64,000 bases of DNA. It comes from Gnetum montanum. Its lineage: Eukaryota; Streptophyta; Gnetopsida; Gnetales; Gnetaceae. Below, in pieces: positions 45,880 to 57,093 of this stretch. A program made the position numbers and the translations under genes. The DNA is taken from positions 707,550 through 771,549 of the forward strand of contig MNCI01024072.1 of the NCBI GenBank assembly GCA_015680685.1, in the 5' to 3' direction. The notes under the pieces were generated by a model that was given only the letters and a program-made list of their open reading frames with translations, ran no database searches and was not told where the DNA came from. Each line of letters opens with the position of its first letter. Within the stretch, counting starts at the first letter, position 1.

Positions 45880-47700
45880 TGAGATCCATTCAACATCAAA
45901 TTGAATTCATGCCTAAAGTAACCATGCCAAATGAGAAGGTTTATTGTATGACTCCACATTAGAGGAAGGAGTTGCATAAGTAAGTGAATTACTCTCTAAT
46001 GGTTTTATTAAGGAATATATTTCTTCATGTATCGTTCTAGCTATTTTTTTTTTCAAAAAAATATATATTAAATGAGAATGTGTATTGATTCTAGAGTTAT
46101 TAATAGAATCAATATAGAATATATATTTCCTATTCCTGGAATGGATGATATTCTTGATATTTTGGCTAATGTTGAAATCTTTACAAAGTTTGATTTGAAA
46201 AGTGAATATCATCAAATAAGAATGATGAGTCATGCTCTATCAGGCCTAATTATAGAAGCCCTATTATTGAAGCCCTAATACAAGCTACATGGTCTATTGG
46301 GCCTAGTTATTGGGGCCGTAATACCGCATGGGCCGCGATATCGCGTACACGATATCACGTACACGATATCACATCTGTCGCCGCGATATCGCGGCCTACC
46401 TCAATATCTATAAATAAGAGGTAGATTTCCTTGTTCTAGGAGTTAGTTCTTAGTTCCTTACCCAGACTCTTGTAGTTTGTCCTTCTTAGAGTTAGAATTA
46501 TTTCTCAGTGCATGCCCGCAGTGTGGTGATTGTAATTGTACGACATCCTTTATTCGAGTGTGACGTACTTGGACATGCACATGATCGAAAATAAAGATCA
46601 AGATTACTTCATCATTGTAGCATTCACTTAGTTTAATTAATTAATTATTATTTACTGCTTTCTTAGTTAATATCTCTCACTCTTATCTCCTAGTGACACG
46701 GAATGAGTACGACTTAATCACGAGCATTTAAGTGTGACTACTTGGTAACCCAGTAGCGTACCTAGGCCATGCACTTGGTAATCCTAGTGGTAATTGTGCA
46801 CAAGGTCCAAGATGTGTACAGATGACTAAGGAACGGATGCCCATCGCACTTAGGCTAGTTTAGATTCTCTCTTACCCTTTCTCTCTTAGCTTAGTCAATA
46901 TTACTTTCCATTGTCCTCAGGAGTAGCATTAGGTTAGAAACCATATCATACACGTCACTCTGGACTAAACCATATGTGACAAAGCTAATACTAGTCTAGG
47001 TGGGAAGACAGTGAACTGTGACCTAAGGCTAACTGTCTAGATACCACAATTAGCACTTCTGTGGAGTTCGACCGAATCATGCGTGAAACGCTCATATTCA
47101 TATGGTTGAGTGTAGGGGTACCTCACCACTCATCAAAGAAATAGATTGGGAGATTAATCAAAAATGACACTCAAGATGCTTGATGGTTTGTATGAGTGGT
47201 TAGTTATGTATTTTAAGCTAACCAATGCTCCAACGACATCCATGAGGCTTATGCATAATGTATTAAGAGATTCTATTCACAAATGTTGGATTGTATTCTT
47301 TGATGATATTCTTGTTTATAAGTATAATGAAAATAAACATGTGCAACACTTGGGATTAGTGTGCTCAAATTTGGATGAAGCTTAATTGGTGATTAATGCC
47401 AAGAAATTTCACTTTATGAAGAAGGAAATTGTTTACTTAGGTCATGTTGTCTCTAAGAACAAGTCAATATGGAATAAAGTAAGATCAAAGCAATCAAGGA
47501 GTGGCCTTCATCTAAAAATGTGGGAGAGGTGATATCTTTTCTTAGTTTATTTAGTTTCTATAAGAAATTCATTAGAAATTTTAGTTCTATTGTATGGCCT
47601 CTACTATCTACTTTAAAGAAGAATTCAAATTTTATGTGGAATGATGTAAAAGAGAATTCTTTTCAAGCATTCAAGGAGAAGATTTGTAGTGCTCTAGTTT
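45880..47700 (+). pseudogene. Reverse transcriptase of Q1, split by a solo LTR
   Basis: Part 1 (45890-46222): HQIEFMPKVTMPNEKVY, MRMCIDSRVINRI, YIFPIPGMDDILDILANVEI and FTKFDLKSEYHQIRM. Part 2 (47136-47700): LDGLYEWLVMYFKLTNAPTT, WIVFFDDILVYKYNENKH (catalytic FFDD), FMKKEIVYLGHVVSKN, LSLFSFYKKFIRNFSSIVWP. The interruption is exactly the solo LTR plus one TSD copy. Other stops and frameshifts exist. Confidence 0.85.
46223..47135 (+). repeat. Solo LTR (class II U3) in Q1 RT, TSD AAGAA
   Basis: TGATGAGTCATGCTC...CTCACCACTCATCA, 913 bp, flanked by AAGAA at 46218-46222 and 47136-47140. U3 holds the best preserved class II motifs in the window: CGCGATATCGCG (46334), CGATATC at 46336, 46350 and 46364 (14-bp period) and CCGCGATATCGCGG (46381-46394, perfect palindrome). 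TATAAATA is at 46409-46416. It belongs to family 1, not to its host Q1. The well-kept CG sites suggest a younger insertion. Confidence 0.93.
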
Positions 47701-48065
47701 TGGCAATTTCAAACTTCAAGTAGACGTGCATGTAAGTGGGCTTGCTATTACAAGTGTGCTTTCTTTAGAGAATAAGATAATTGCATTATTTTCTAAAAAC
47801 TTCAATGAGTCTAGATAAAAGTATATTGTATATGAGAAGAAATTGAATGCTATGCTTCAAGATATCAAGCACTTGAGCCATTACTTTCTAGGATTTGAAA
47901 TTTTTTTTTGAATGATTATAGAGCACTTCAATTCTTGAATTCTCAAAATAAATTAAGTGCTAAGAATATGAAATGAGTAGATCACATACAATTTTTTTAT
48001 TTTATTTTTTAAAATATAGAAGTCATAAGTCAAATGTTATTATTGATACTTTGTCTAGAATTCAT
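47690..48065 (+). pseudogene. RNase H domain of Q1
   Basis: VLAISNFK, VDVHVSGLAITSVLSLENK, IALFSKNFNES, KYIVYEKKLNAMLQDIKHLS, HYFLGFEIFF, then a stretch equivalent to HKSNVIIDTLSRIH (about 48020-48064). These follow RT in order; D and E positions are partly replaced. Confidence 0.7.
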
Positions 48066-49079
48066 ATTGCTTATTCTAATGTGAAAGTTAAGTGTTTTGA
48101 GCCTTTTGTTGAATTGTACCCTAGTGATATATATTTTGGTGAAATTTGGANCTTGATCATATATGTAGCCATATCACTGTTGTGCTTTTTCTCAAGAAGC
48201 TTAAGCTTAAAATCATATTTCGGAGCACAAATTTTATCATTTTTAAATAGAATACCATTATTAACATGATATTATTTTCATTTATTAGCTTTCAATAATA
48301 ATGGAAATTTTAATTTCTTCCAAATTTCACCAAAATATATATCACTAGGGTACAATTCAACAAAAGGCTCAAAACACTTAACTTTCACATTAGAATAANG
48401 GGGTATTGATGGTCATTACTTACCTTTGCCAATCCTAAATGCTCCTTGGAAAAGTATTTCTTTGGACTTTATTGGTTATTTTGGATAGATTTATTAAGAT
48501 AACTCATTTCATTCTATACAAGAGGAATAGTGATTATTATCATGTTTCTCATTTATTCTTTCAATAATTATTAAAATTATATAGCATTTCTTTAAATATT
48601 GTGAGTGATAGAGATGTCAAATTCACTAGTCACTTTTGGAGAGCATTTTAAAAATTATTAGGAATAGAGTTTTCATTTTTCAATGTCTATCATCTTCAAA
48701 TCAATGGATAAAATGAAGTGGTGAATAGGTTCTTGCTAAAGATATTGAGATATTTATATGAGGATCAACCTCAAAGATGGAAAAATATGCTAGTCCATAC
48801 TGAATATAACAATGCTTTTCACACAAATATTAGGAAAAGTTCCTTTATGGTAAATTATAAATTTTCACCAATGATGGTTGATGAGAAAAATAAATTTGAT
48901 AATTATGTCTCTTTGAGCTTTGATTTTGTTAAGAAACTAAAGCAATTGAATCTAGTTGCTAAATTTTACTTGATGAAGAAGGTAAATGATCTGTCTTCCA
49001 AGGCTAATAAGGGTAAGAGGACAATTGAATTTCAAATTCATGACTATGTTTAGATTTATTTGAGTAAGGAAAGATAGAG
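48066..49079 (+). pseudogene. Integrase of Q1, first part
   Basis: The N-terminus (AYSNVKVKCFEPFVELYPSD) runs into the misoriented segment 48152-48398. Read on the other strand, that segment supplies NGILFKNDKICAPKYDFKLK, the region just before the zinc site. After 48400 come GIDGHYLPLPILNAPWKSI, IVSDRDVKFTSHFW (catalytic core, D kept) and VNRFLLKILRYLYEDQPQRW (48718 on). It ends at YLSKER (about 49073), where Q2 inserted. Confidence 0.75.
48152..48398 (-). other. Segment between two single Ns, inverted
   Basis: N at 48151 and 48399 bound 247 bases. The last about 85 (48314-48398) are the reverse complement of 48066-48150. Reversed, the segment continues the integrase reading. See findings. 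Confidence 0.85.
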
Positions 49080-50044
49080 TGGTGTAGGGACACTTATTCT
49101 AATCCTCTTTTTTCTTCCCTACATGTATGTTTTATAGGTTTTAGTCTTTGTGGAGACATCTTGGAGGTCAAGGAGATGTCTTGATTGGGAGCTAGAATTG
49201 TGCAGAAGATGTCTTGAATTCATCTTAGCTAAATTTGAGACTTCTCAAAGAATATGTCTTGTGTTGAGACGAGATTTCTTCCTAACACAAGATATGTCTA
49301 AAGGAAGATGTCTTAACTAGGAGGACACATCTTATCTAGGAAGGAGACATCTTCTAAAACTAGTAGGCATCCTTTTTGAAAGCTAGGTTTTGACAAGAGA
49401 TGTTTTGCCAAGATCAAAGATGACTTGTACCATCAAGGAAATTTCGAAAATTACCTATTCCAATTCAAAAAACAATCGAGGCAAGTTGGATAAGGATGAA
49501 AATAGTCAGAAAAAAGGTGAGAAGATCATGGAAACAACAAAAGAACCTTAAGTTAAGTTGATAAAATGTTTCTAGGTTTCTTCTCTCTTTTTAGTTCATA
49601 AATATTGATGTAATTCACAATTGTTGGTACCATGAGTAAGAGAGTGAGCTCTTGATTATTGATTAGCTTAGTAAGAGAGTGTGTGAGAGCACATTGAGTG
49701 AGTGCAATTGGTGATTGCAACTCTGAGGTTAATTGTGTGGTGAGTTGGCCTATGTGTTCTATTCTATTATGTCTTACCTATGAGTCGAGATCTAAATCCA
49801 AAGTTATGGAAGAGATTTTCTATTGGTTATGTCTTACATTGAGAACAACCTTTGTGTGGTTGTAGCATGTTCTACAATATTTTTTGAGTGACTGAGAGGT
49901 TTTGGATGTTTGTGGGTTTTGAGAATCCTGTTGTAATCTTAACTTTTGAATAATCATTCTAGAAAATTAATCATCTTTTCATAATATTTGGATTTAGTAG
50001 CTTAGTAGTTTAAGGTGATTTAATAGTGAAGTGAACCTGCTCTA
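49080..50044 (+). repeat. 5' LTR of Q2
   Basis: TGGTGTAGGGACAC...GAACCTGCTCTA, 965 bp (the terminal CA is now TA). U3 (49153-49356) has repeated GAGATGTCTT / GAGACATCTT words in both orientations. A conserved TTCATAAATATTGATG (about 49595) may be the TATA region. After the LTR, CTTGGAGCCTTG (50056-50067) could be a degraded iMet PBS. Confidence 0.75.
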
Positions 50045-50158
50045 CCATCCTTGCTCTTGGAGCCTTGTGTTGATCAAAGTTTTGTGTTAAGTTTTGTATT
50101 GATTATACTTGTGTTGATTGTTGCTTGGAATTACTTGAGGATGTTGTATAGTTTAGAT

Positions 50159-51360
50159 GACACCTGAGAAGAAATAGGTTCAAGTCCTAAATAGAGACAT
50201 GAGGAGTATGATCTTTCCTTACAAATGATGGTTGCTCGATTGGATAAAATCAACACAAAGGGAGACAAGAATGATGGGAAGGACACATGGAGGTATAAGC
50301 ATGCATGTTCAGATGAAGAAGTTTCACAACCAAGTGGAGATAGAGCGGATGAAGAGGAAGGATAATCTAGGTATGGAAGTGTAGGAATCCATTAGCCAAG
50401 GATTCCAATAGGAGGAAATTCTATTCCTTAGATGAGAATTCTAAGGGCTTCAATTGTGTTAAATACTTCTTCTTCAAGCAAGCTTGATGAGGAAGATGAG
50501 GCAAGGCTTCCTAGAGCATTCAGAAATATTCTAAGACTTTTGTATGTCAAGTTGAAGACTTTCAATGGTGTAGATGGTACTAATGCTTTTTCAAATTGGC
50601 TAAAGGCATTGAGACTCATTTTTAATTGGAAGAGGTACCAAAAAATTTGAGGGTACCTATTGTTAAATCTAGATTAGAAGGTATGAATTCTACTTTGTGG
50701 GAAAAGAAGTCTTAAGATTATGAAAGAAAAAATAGTCAACCCATTAGAGATTGCGATTTGATGAAATACAAGTTAAAAATAAAATTTGAACATTCTCGTC
50801 AAAGATAAGAGAATATTATGAAGTTGAAATTCCTAAGGCAAGATGATAAGGATGTCAAAGAATTTCACATGAAATTTTGTAATCTATTTCAGCAACCTAA
50901 GGTATACTAGGAGTATAAATAGGCTTCAATCTTCTTAGGAGGTCTAAAAATGGCATATCAATAGGAGTTATCTTTTTATGAGTCACACACTCTTTATAAG
51001 GCTTATGATTTGGCACTTAAGACTAAGAAGAAATTAAGTGGATTAAAAAATAAGAGCAAATAAAATTCCAAGGGGAAGAAGAAGGGATCCAAATCTGAAA
51101 AGGGATCTAAGTACAAAATTGAAGAGAAGGGTGACAACCATGATAAGAAGATTGAAAGAGGTGATGAGAAGGATAGGAACAAGAAGGACCAAGGTAAGGA
51201 AGGCAAGGGTCAATGTAGTAGCTCATCAAAAATCTAGTGCTTTGAGTGTGGAGAATGGGAACACAAGTAATGAAAATGTCCACTTCACAAGATACCCAAG
51301 GGTAAAATGTGCAAACCATGAATATGGAGGAGACATCAAACTAAGGTCTTTAGAAAGGTA
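50159..51360 (+). pseudogene. gag of Q2
   Basis: ATG at 50159 (MTPEKK) follows a 114-nt leader. The rest is spread over three frames with many stops: LPRAFRNILRLLYVKLKTFN (50508-50570), VDGTNAFSNWLKALRLIFNW, a QDDKDVKEFHMKFCNLFQQ-like piece (50838-50895), a lysine-rich stretch (51040-51200) and an eroded knuckle near 51240-51300. Order and content match Q1 gag. Confidence 0.6.
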
Positions 51361-51429
51361 ATCTTAATGCTCCAAAAGAAGAGGATGTTTCTGAATTAAA
51401 ATCTTATGCATTCATAGGGAATGTAAATA

Positions 51430-51800
51430 GAAGAGATGATCATAATAGAAAAATGTTATTTCAAATTAGGAATAGATGTTTGCTTAGTAGGGAATGGACT
51501 TATGTTTTGATTATTGAAGAAGCCCAAGAAAACATTATTTTTACTAAGGAAATTGCTAGATTGGGATTGGTAACTAATCCTCATCCTAGATCATATAAAG
51601 TGCATTAGTTTGCTAGAGATTTTTCTCAAGATGTGAGGGAAAAATGTACTTTAAAATTTAACATTTGGGATTTTCATGATGTTTTGAAGTATGATGTACT
51701 TTCAATATATTATGGTGATGTAATTCTTGGTATACCATGGAATTTTGATAATGGTGCTTATCTTAATGGAGCAAAAAATATGTGTGGCTAGATTTGATGG
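51430..51800 (+). pseudogene. Protease region of Q2
   Basis: NRCLLSREWTYVLI, ENIIFTKEIARLGLV, HPRSYKVH, then VLSIYYGDVILGIPWNFDNG and AYLNGAKN. The block order equals Q1 45290-45640, with G-x-PW-FD kept and the catalytic D-S/T-G lost. Confidence 0.6.
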
Positions 51801-52099
51801 AATCCATGAGTTGATTTACATGAAAACTAAAAGAGTGAGAAAGTAAAGCTCACTTAATGCTTCTTTAATCCTTCTAGAAGAGAGAGAATATATTATGGAA
51901 ATGATGAAATAGGTTTTAGTTTTGTTATTGTGATAATAGTTGTTACTAACCATGATGATGTATAGATTAAACTTCCTACAGGTATGCTAGGCTTAAAGGA
52001 GAAAATTTCAAGGTGTTTAAGGGGGAACTAGATGGATTACCATCAATGGGGAATGTACAACATTAGATTGATTTCATTCCTGGTGCTACCATTCCAAAT

Positions 52100-52900
52100 G
52101 AGAGAGCTTACTAGATGGCACCAAATTAGTGAGTTGACTTACAAAGGCAAGTAGAGTTACTTACAAATGGCCTTATGAGGGAATCCATTTCACCTTGTGC
52201 AGTTCTAGCAGTGCTAGTGCCAAAAAAGGACAATGATGAATGGAGGATGTACATTGATTCTAAGGAAGTGAACAAGATAATAGTACGATATAGGTTTCCT
52301 ACTCTAATGATGGATGGTATCCTTGATGTCCTTACTAATGTGAAGATTTTTAGCAAACTTGATTTGAAGAGTGGGTATCATCAAATTAGGATTAGGCTTG
52401 GTGATAAGTGGAAGATAGCTTTCAAGACACTGAATGAATTGTTTGAATGGTTGGTGATGCCAATTGGGCTCATGAATGGACTTGCTCATGACATTGATGC
52501 ATGATGTATTGAAGGACTCGATAGGTATTGCCTTTTTTGATGATATTTTGATGTATAGCTCTAATAAGGAAGAGCACATGTATCACTAGAGGATGATGTG
52601 TCTTAAATTGAAGGAGGCATAGTTAGTGATCAATGTGAAGAAAATTCATTTCTTTAAAAGGGAAATCATATTTTTAGCATGTGATTTCTAAAAATCAAAT
52701 TCGAATGAAAGCTACCAAAGTAAAAGCTATTAGTGATTGGCCAACTCCTAAGAATGTTGGGGAGGTAAGATCATTCTTTAGTTTAGGAGGTTTTTATAGA
52801 TGGTTCAAAAAATATTTTAGTGGTATTTTGTGGTCTATGTTTACTTTTTTGAACAAAATAAAGACTTCAAGTGGGATAATGAAATCTAGTGGAGCTTTGA
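52100..52900 (+). pseudogene. Reverse transcriptase of Q2
   Basis: MRESISPCAVLAVLVPKKDN, EWRMYIDSKEVNKI, FPTLMMDGILDVLTNVKIFS, KLDLKSGYHQIRIR, FEWLVMPIGLMN (52175-52504), then FFDDILMYSSNKEEH (about 52537-52580), LACDF/HVISKNQI and WPTPKNVGEVRSF...GGFYRWF (52690-52810). Close to CRM-like chromoviral RT. At least two frameshifts. Confidence 0.85.
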
Positions 52901-53345
52901 CTTGTTGAAAGAAAATATTACCAGTGAATTGGTGATTGCAATTCTAGATTTTTGGAAGCTTTTTCAAGTAGAGATGGATGCAAGTGCAGTTGCCATTTGT
53001 GGGGTACTTTCACAAGAAGGTAGGCCTATTTCTTTCTTTGTAGAAAAGTTGAATGAGACAAGGCAAAAATATAGTGTATATGAGAAGGAGTTGTACGCTA
53101 TTATTCAAGCAATCAAGCATTGGAGGCATTACTTGTTGCCCAATGAGTTCACTTTGATGATGGACTAGAAAACACTATAATTTTTAAACTCTCAAGAGAA
53201 TTTGAGTGCAAAGCACATGAAGCGAGTTGCATAGTTACACAAGTTCAATTTTGTGTTAAAACACAAAATTAGGAAGGCCAATGTGGTGGCTGATGCATTT
53301 TCTAGGGTGCATGTGATGAATTTCATTATACCTCATGTGGAAGGT
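52900..53345 (+). pseudogene. RNase H domain of Q2
   Basis: FQVEMDASAVAICGVLSQEG, RPISFFVEKLNETRQKYSVY, EKELYAIIQAIKHWRHYLLP and FTLMMD (52902-53168; catalytic D and E kept), then FNFVLKHKIRKANVVADAFS. The best preserved domain of Q2. Confidence 0.85.
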
Positions 53346-53399
53346 ATGGGTAATTTTGTTTCTTTATATCAACATGATGATGATGTTGGATAGGTTCAG

Positions 53400-54560
53400 A
53401 GGAGCCTTAAAGAGCCATTGATGAGTAGGATAGACTAGTGAAGGGACTATCATATTCAAAATGAACTATTATTTAAGAATGTAAAGGTATGTGTTCCTAA
53501 TTATGATTTTAGGAAAAAATTTTGTTTGAAAAACATTATAGTGGCATGACAGGTTACATGGGTTGGGATAAAACATTGGGACATGTGTGTAGGCACTATT
53601 TTTGGCCTAGTATGCCAACTAAAGTTTTCAAATTTGCAAAGGATTGTTTGACTCATCAAAAGTTCAAGGGAGGTAAAGGAGTGGATGGACATTATATGTC
53701 TTTGCCAATTTCCAAGGGTACATGAAAAATTATTTCTATGGATTTTTTTAGTGGTATTCTAAAAACCAAAAGTGGAAATAATGTAATTTTTATGGTTGTT
53801 GACAGGTTCTCCAAGATGGCATACTTCATTCTATGTAGGAAGGTAAGTGACACTTCTCATGTTGCAAAATTTTTTTCCAACATGTTATGAAGTTATATGG
53901 AATTCCTTTGACTATTATTAATCACAAAGACTCCAAATTTTTATAGTGCATACGATTCATAATCTTATGGATAAACAAAGGTGGTGAATAAATCCTTACT
54001 AAATATATTAAGTTGTTTGTGTGATGGATAGCCAAATAGGTGGAAAAAACTTGTTGTCTCATGCTAATGTTTTATATAATAATGCTTTTTATATTGCTAT
54101 TGGCAAAAGCCCATTTGATATGAACTATGAATTATGTCCAAAGATGTTGGAAACTTTGAAGAGCTTTGATGGTGAAGCTCAACTTAGTGTTGATTTTGTG
54201 CAAGAGATGAGGGATCTCCATGCACAAGTAAAATCAAATATTGAGAAGAAGGCTAAAAAGAAAGTCCTCAAAAGGAATTATGTCAAATGAAAGTCAAATT
54301 TTTTTGTCGGTAACTTGTTTTGGATGTACTTCAAGAAGAAATGGTTGATAGGTGTTAACTTCTCCAAGTTGAAAGCTAAGAAGATGGACCTTTCAAAATC
54401 AAGTCTAAGATTAATGATAAGACTTTTGAGATAGATTTTCTGAATGATGTTGGTATGTATTTTATGTTTAATGTTTTAGATCTTGTCCACTATTATGAAC
54501 TACTTGATGCAAAGACCATATAAGGTATCATCGATGAGCTAAAGGGGGCTATTGATTAAT
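53400..54560 (+). pseudogene. Integrase of Q2
   Basis: NELLFKNVKVCVPNYDFRKK, then GMTGYMGWDKTLGHVCRHYF, WPSMPTKVFKFAKDCLTHQK (eroded HHCC), GNNVIFMVVDRFSKMAYF (first core D), a damaged second-D region near 53920, VVNKSLLNIL, LYNNAFYIAIGKSPFDMNYE, and a C-terminal LFWMYFKKKW...PFKIKSKIND...FEIDFLNDVG (54310-54450). 54561-54773 is low-complexity tail with the PPT. Confidence 0.8.
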
Positions 54561-54773
54561 CCATATCTTCAATGGAAAGGAAGATAATTGTACTCAAGTG
54601 AAGGAAAGATTTTAGCACTAGGGAGTCAAGAGGCATGCATATTTGATCCATTAGAAGGATCATTCTGTACATGATAATGTATGGATCCATGAGACCAAAC
54701 ATCATGAGTGGGAAATCACTTCAATCCCTGCTCCATTGTTCACATGAGTTTACTTTTTGAAGGGTGGGAAAGT

Positions 54774-55859
54774 TGATGTAGGGACACCTCTTCCAATTCT
54801 TTTTTTTCTTTCCTATGTGATTGTTTTGTAGGTTTTTGGATTTGTGGAGATGTATTGGAGGTTAAGGAGATATCTTAACTAGGAGTTGGAACTATGCATG
54901 AGACATCTTGAATTCAAAAAAGATGTCTTGATTGAATTTGAGACTTCTTAGAGGAGATGTCTTATCCTGAGAGGAGAAATCTTAGGGGAGACATCTCCCT
55001 AACATAGATGATGTATTAGGTAAGATGTCTTACCCAAGAGGATACATCTTTTCCAGAAAGGAGACATCTCTCAAAACCAATAGACGTCTTTCCTGAAAGC
55101 TAAGTTTTAATAGGAGGTGCCTTGCCAAGGTCAAAGATGACCTGTACAACTGGGAAAAATTTTAAAATTGCCTATCCCAATTCAGGAAAAAACCAAAGTA
55201 AGTTAGAAAAGGATGGAAATAGCCATAGAGAAGGTGAGAAGACCATGGAAATAGCAAAAAGAACCTCAAGTTGAGTTAACAAAAGGTTTCTAGGTTTCTT
55301 ATATCCTTGTTATTCATAAATATTGATGTAATTCACAATTATTGGTACCATAAGTAAGAGAGAGAGCTCTTGAGTATGGAGAGCTTAGTAAGCTAGCATG
55401 TAAGAGCACATTGAATGAGTGCAATCGGTAATTTCAACTCAGAGAGCCCTTAAGTATAGAGAGCTTAACAAGCTAAGGTGTAAGAGCACATTGAGTGAGT
55501 GCAATTGGTAATTTCAACTCTAAGGTCAATTATGTGATGTGTTAGCCTACATGTTCTATTCTCTTATGTCTTACTCATGAGTTAAGATCTCAATCTTAAG
55601 GTGTGGAAGAGATTTTCTATCAGTTGTATCTTGCATTATGAACAACCATTATGTGGTTGTAGAGCCTCATGCTCTACAATATTATCTGAGTGATTGAGAG
55701 GTTTTGGATGTTTGCAGATTTTGGAAATCCTATTATAATCTTCACTTTTCAATAACTGAAGATATTTAGTTTTATTATTTTCTAGCAAATTAATTATTCT
55801 TTCATAATATCTGGATTTAGTAGTTAAAGGTGATTTAATATTGGAGTGAACCTGCTCCA
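54774..55859 (+). repeat. 3' LTR of Q2
   Basis: TGATGTAGGGACAC...GAACCTGCTCCA, 1086 bp. It is longer than the 5' copy partly because an 80-bp block is duplicated in tandem (55361-55440 and 55441-55520). U3 (54849-55095) has about eleven GAGATGTCTT/GAGACATCTC-type words. Confidence 0.8.
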
Positions 55860-56276
55860 TAGAGGAATGTGTATTCCTACAAACTTAATTCAAGAAGAAT
55901 TAATACATTTAAATTTTGAGTTAAGATTATTCCAAATGCTTATGAGATTGATTTTTCTAATATCTTCTAGTTTTTTTGTGTTTAATGTTTCATATTTGAG
56001 CTAATATCATGATAATGTTCTTGCATTAGATCTAGGTGATAGTCTTCAAATCCTCAAAGATTCCATTGAATATTAAACTTCATCAAAGTTAAGAAGGAAG
56101 CCAATTGTGTTATAAGTAAGAGAGACTAGAAGCATAATAGGCAATAAGATGCATGAGTACATGATGAATTAAAGTGTTGAAGGATCTGAGAATGTTATCT
56201 GGATTTATGCGGGCTAAATGTTATTCCAAGTGTAACACCCAAATGAAGATAGGCCTCTCTTAAAGGATAAGGAAGA
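55860..56276 (+). pseudogene. Q1 integrase C-terminus, resumed after Q2
   Basis: From 55863, RNVYSYKLNSRRINTFKF then VKIIPNAYEIDFSN is the expected continuation of YLSKER (Q1, about 49073), matching FSKLKAKKMDPFKI..FEIDF of Q2. It then weakens into VFNVSYLS, ALDLGDSLQILKDSIEY and a tail ending at the 3' LTR. Confidence 0.75.
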
Positions 56277-56795
56277 TGATGAAGACATCAACCCTTTATT
56301 AGAGGTAATTATTATTCTTAATGTATCCTAGAAGTAGTAAGATTTATATATGTGCATTTGGTTGCTTGTCTGGAGTCATTTGAATATTTTTTATGGCCTA
56401 GATAAGCAACTACGAGGTCATTATGGATCACACTAAGTCACAATATAGTCTTATGGGTAATTGTGATTTGAAGTTTGTTCAAATTATTGATTTCATGTGT
56501 TTTTTGGATTAGGTGATGAATTGCAACCTACTGCAGGTCACAGTGAGCCATAATCTATGTGTTGTAAGTCACAACATGGCCATAGAAAGATTTTGGTTTG
56601 CTAAAAACAAAGGTGAAAATAATATGCAATTTACTGGTGCACTTGGGTCCAAATATTATCTTATTATAGGGTTGTAACTATGAGGGAATTGTGAGTTGTA
56701 GTCACTTGCAGTCTTAATAAAAGTATTGTTTAAAGAAAATGTGTGATTTTTGAGGTATCCCAATAGTTGGGAAAGGCAAAAGGACAATGGAAATT
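56277..56795 (+). repeat. 3' LTR of Q1, truncated
   Basis: Aligns with the first about 510 bp of the 5' LTR (42818 on): AGAAGTAGTAAG, TTTGGTTGCTTG, TCACAGTGAGCCATA and others. Similarity stops at about 56795, just before the TATA position. Confidence 0.65.
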
Positions 56796-57093
56796 ATTTT
56801 TTAACTACTATAACATTGATAGATCATTTTCTTTTTTTTTTAAACAATTTTTTCTTTATGTAACATTAAGATGCTTAAAAGGAAAAAGATAAATTCATCC
56901 TAAATACCACTTAGCTAGATTCTAATTTTAGCAAGAGCCTATTAATAGATTTTTGAATATCTTTTACTCTTCAAAAGAAGTAAATAATAACTTTTAAAAA
57001 CTATGGTTCAAAAAATTATTTCTATTTTTAAGATTGGATGCATAAGTAAGATAAGATTCTTGTTACTAAAAGATCACTTTAGTTGGATGCTTT
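56796..57093. other. AT-rich gap between Q1 and M3
   Basis: Poly-T and AT-rich sequence. Nothing recognised. Confidence 0.5.

Larger units (their letters stand above)
49080..55859 (+). mobile_element. Q2: chromovirus-like element nested in Q1, TSD TAGAG
   Basis: Complete 6780-bp plus-strand element: 5' LTR, leader, gag, protease, RT, RNase H, integrase, PPT-like GAAGGGTGGGAAAG, 3' LTR. TAGAG occurs at 49075-49079 and 55860-55864, and the Q1 integrase reading resumes after it. LTRs differ by perhaps 15-20 percent by eye. Its proteins are diverged from Q1's, so this is a related subfamily and not a tandem copy. Confidence 0.85.
42818..56795 (+). mobile_element. Q1: chromovirus-like Ty3/gypsy element, twice interrupted
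   Basis: 5' LTR, iMet-type PBS, gag, protease, RT, RNase H, integrase and a truncated 3' LTR on the plus strand. A solo LTR (46223-47135) sits in RT and the whole element Q2 (49080-55859) sits in the integrase C-terminus. After Q2 the integrase frame resumes (55863 on). The lineage is inferred from RT (GMDDILDIL, FTKFDLKSEYHQIRM) and from a protease-end GRPWNYD phrase common in CRM/Reina-like elements. Confidence 0.75.

Noticed and set aside
46249-46394. Possible CRISPR-like or satellite array of GATATC repeats
   Set aside because: Spacings are short and the sequence sits within a U3 just upstream of a TATA box inside a TSD-flanked LTR. A promoter motif cluster fits better.
42818-55859. Q1-LTR-Q2-LTR as a tandem array from unequal recombination
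   Set aside because: Q1 and Q2 proteins are well diverged, Q2 has its own TSD, and Q1 integrase continues after Q2.
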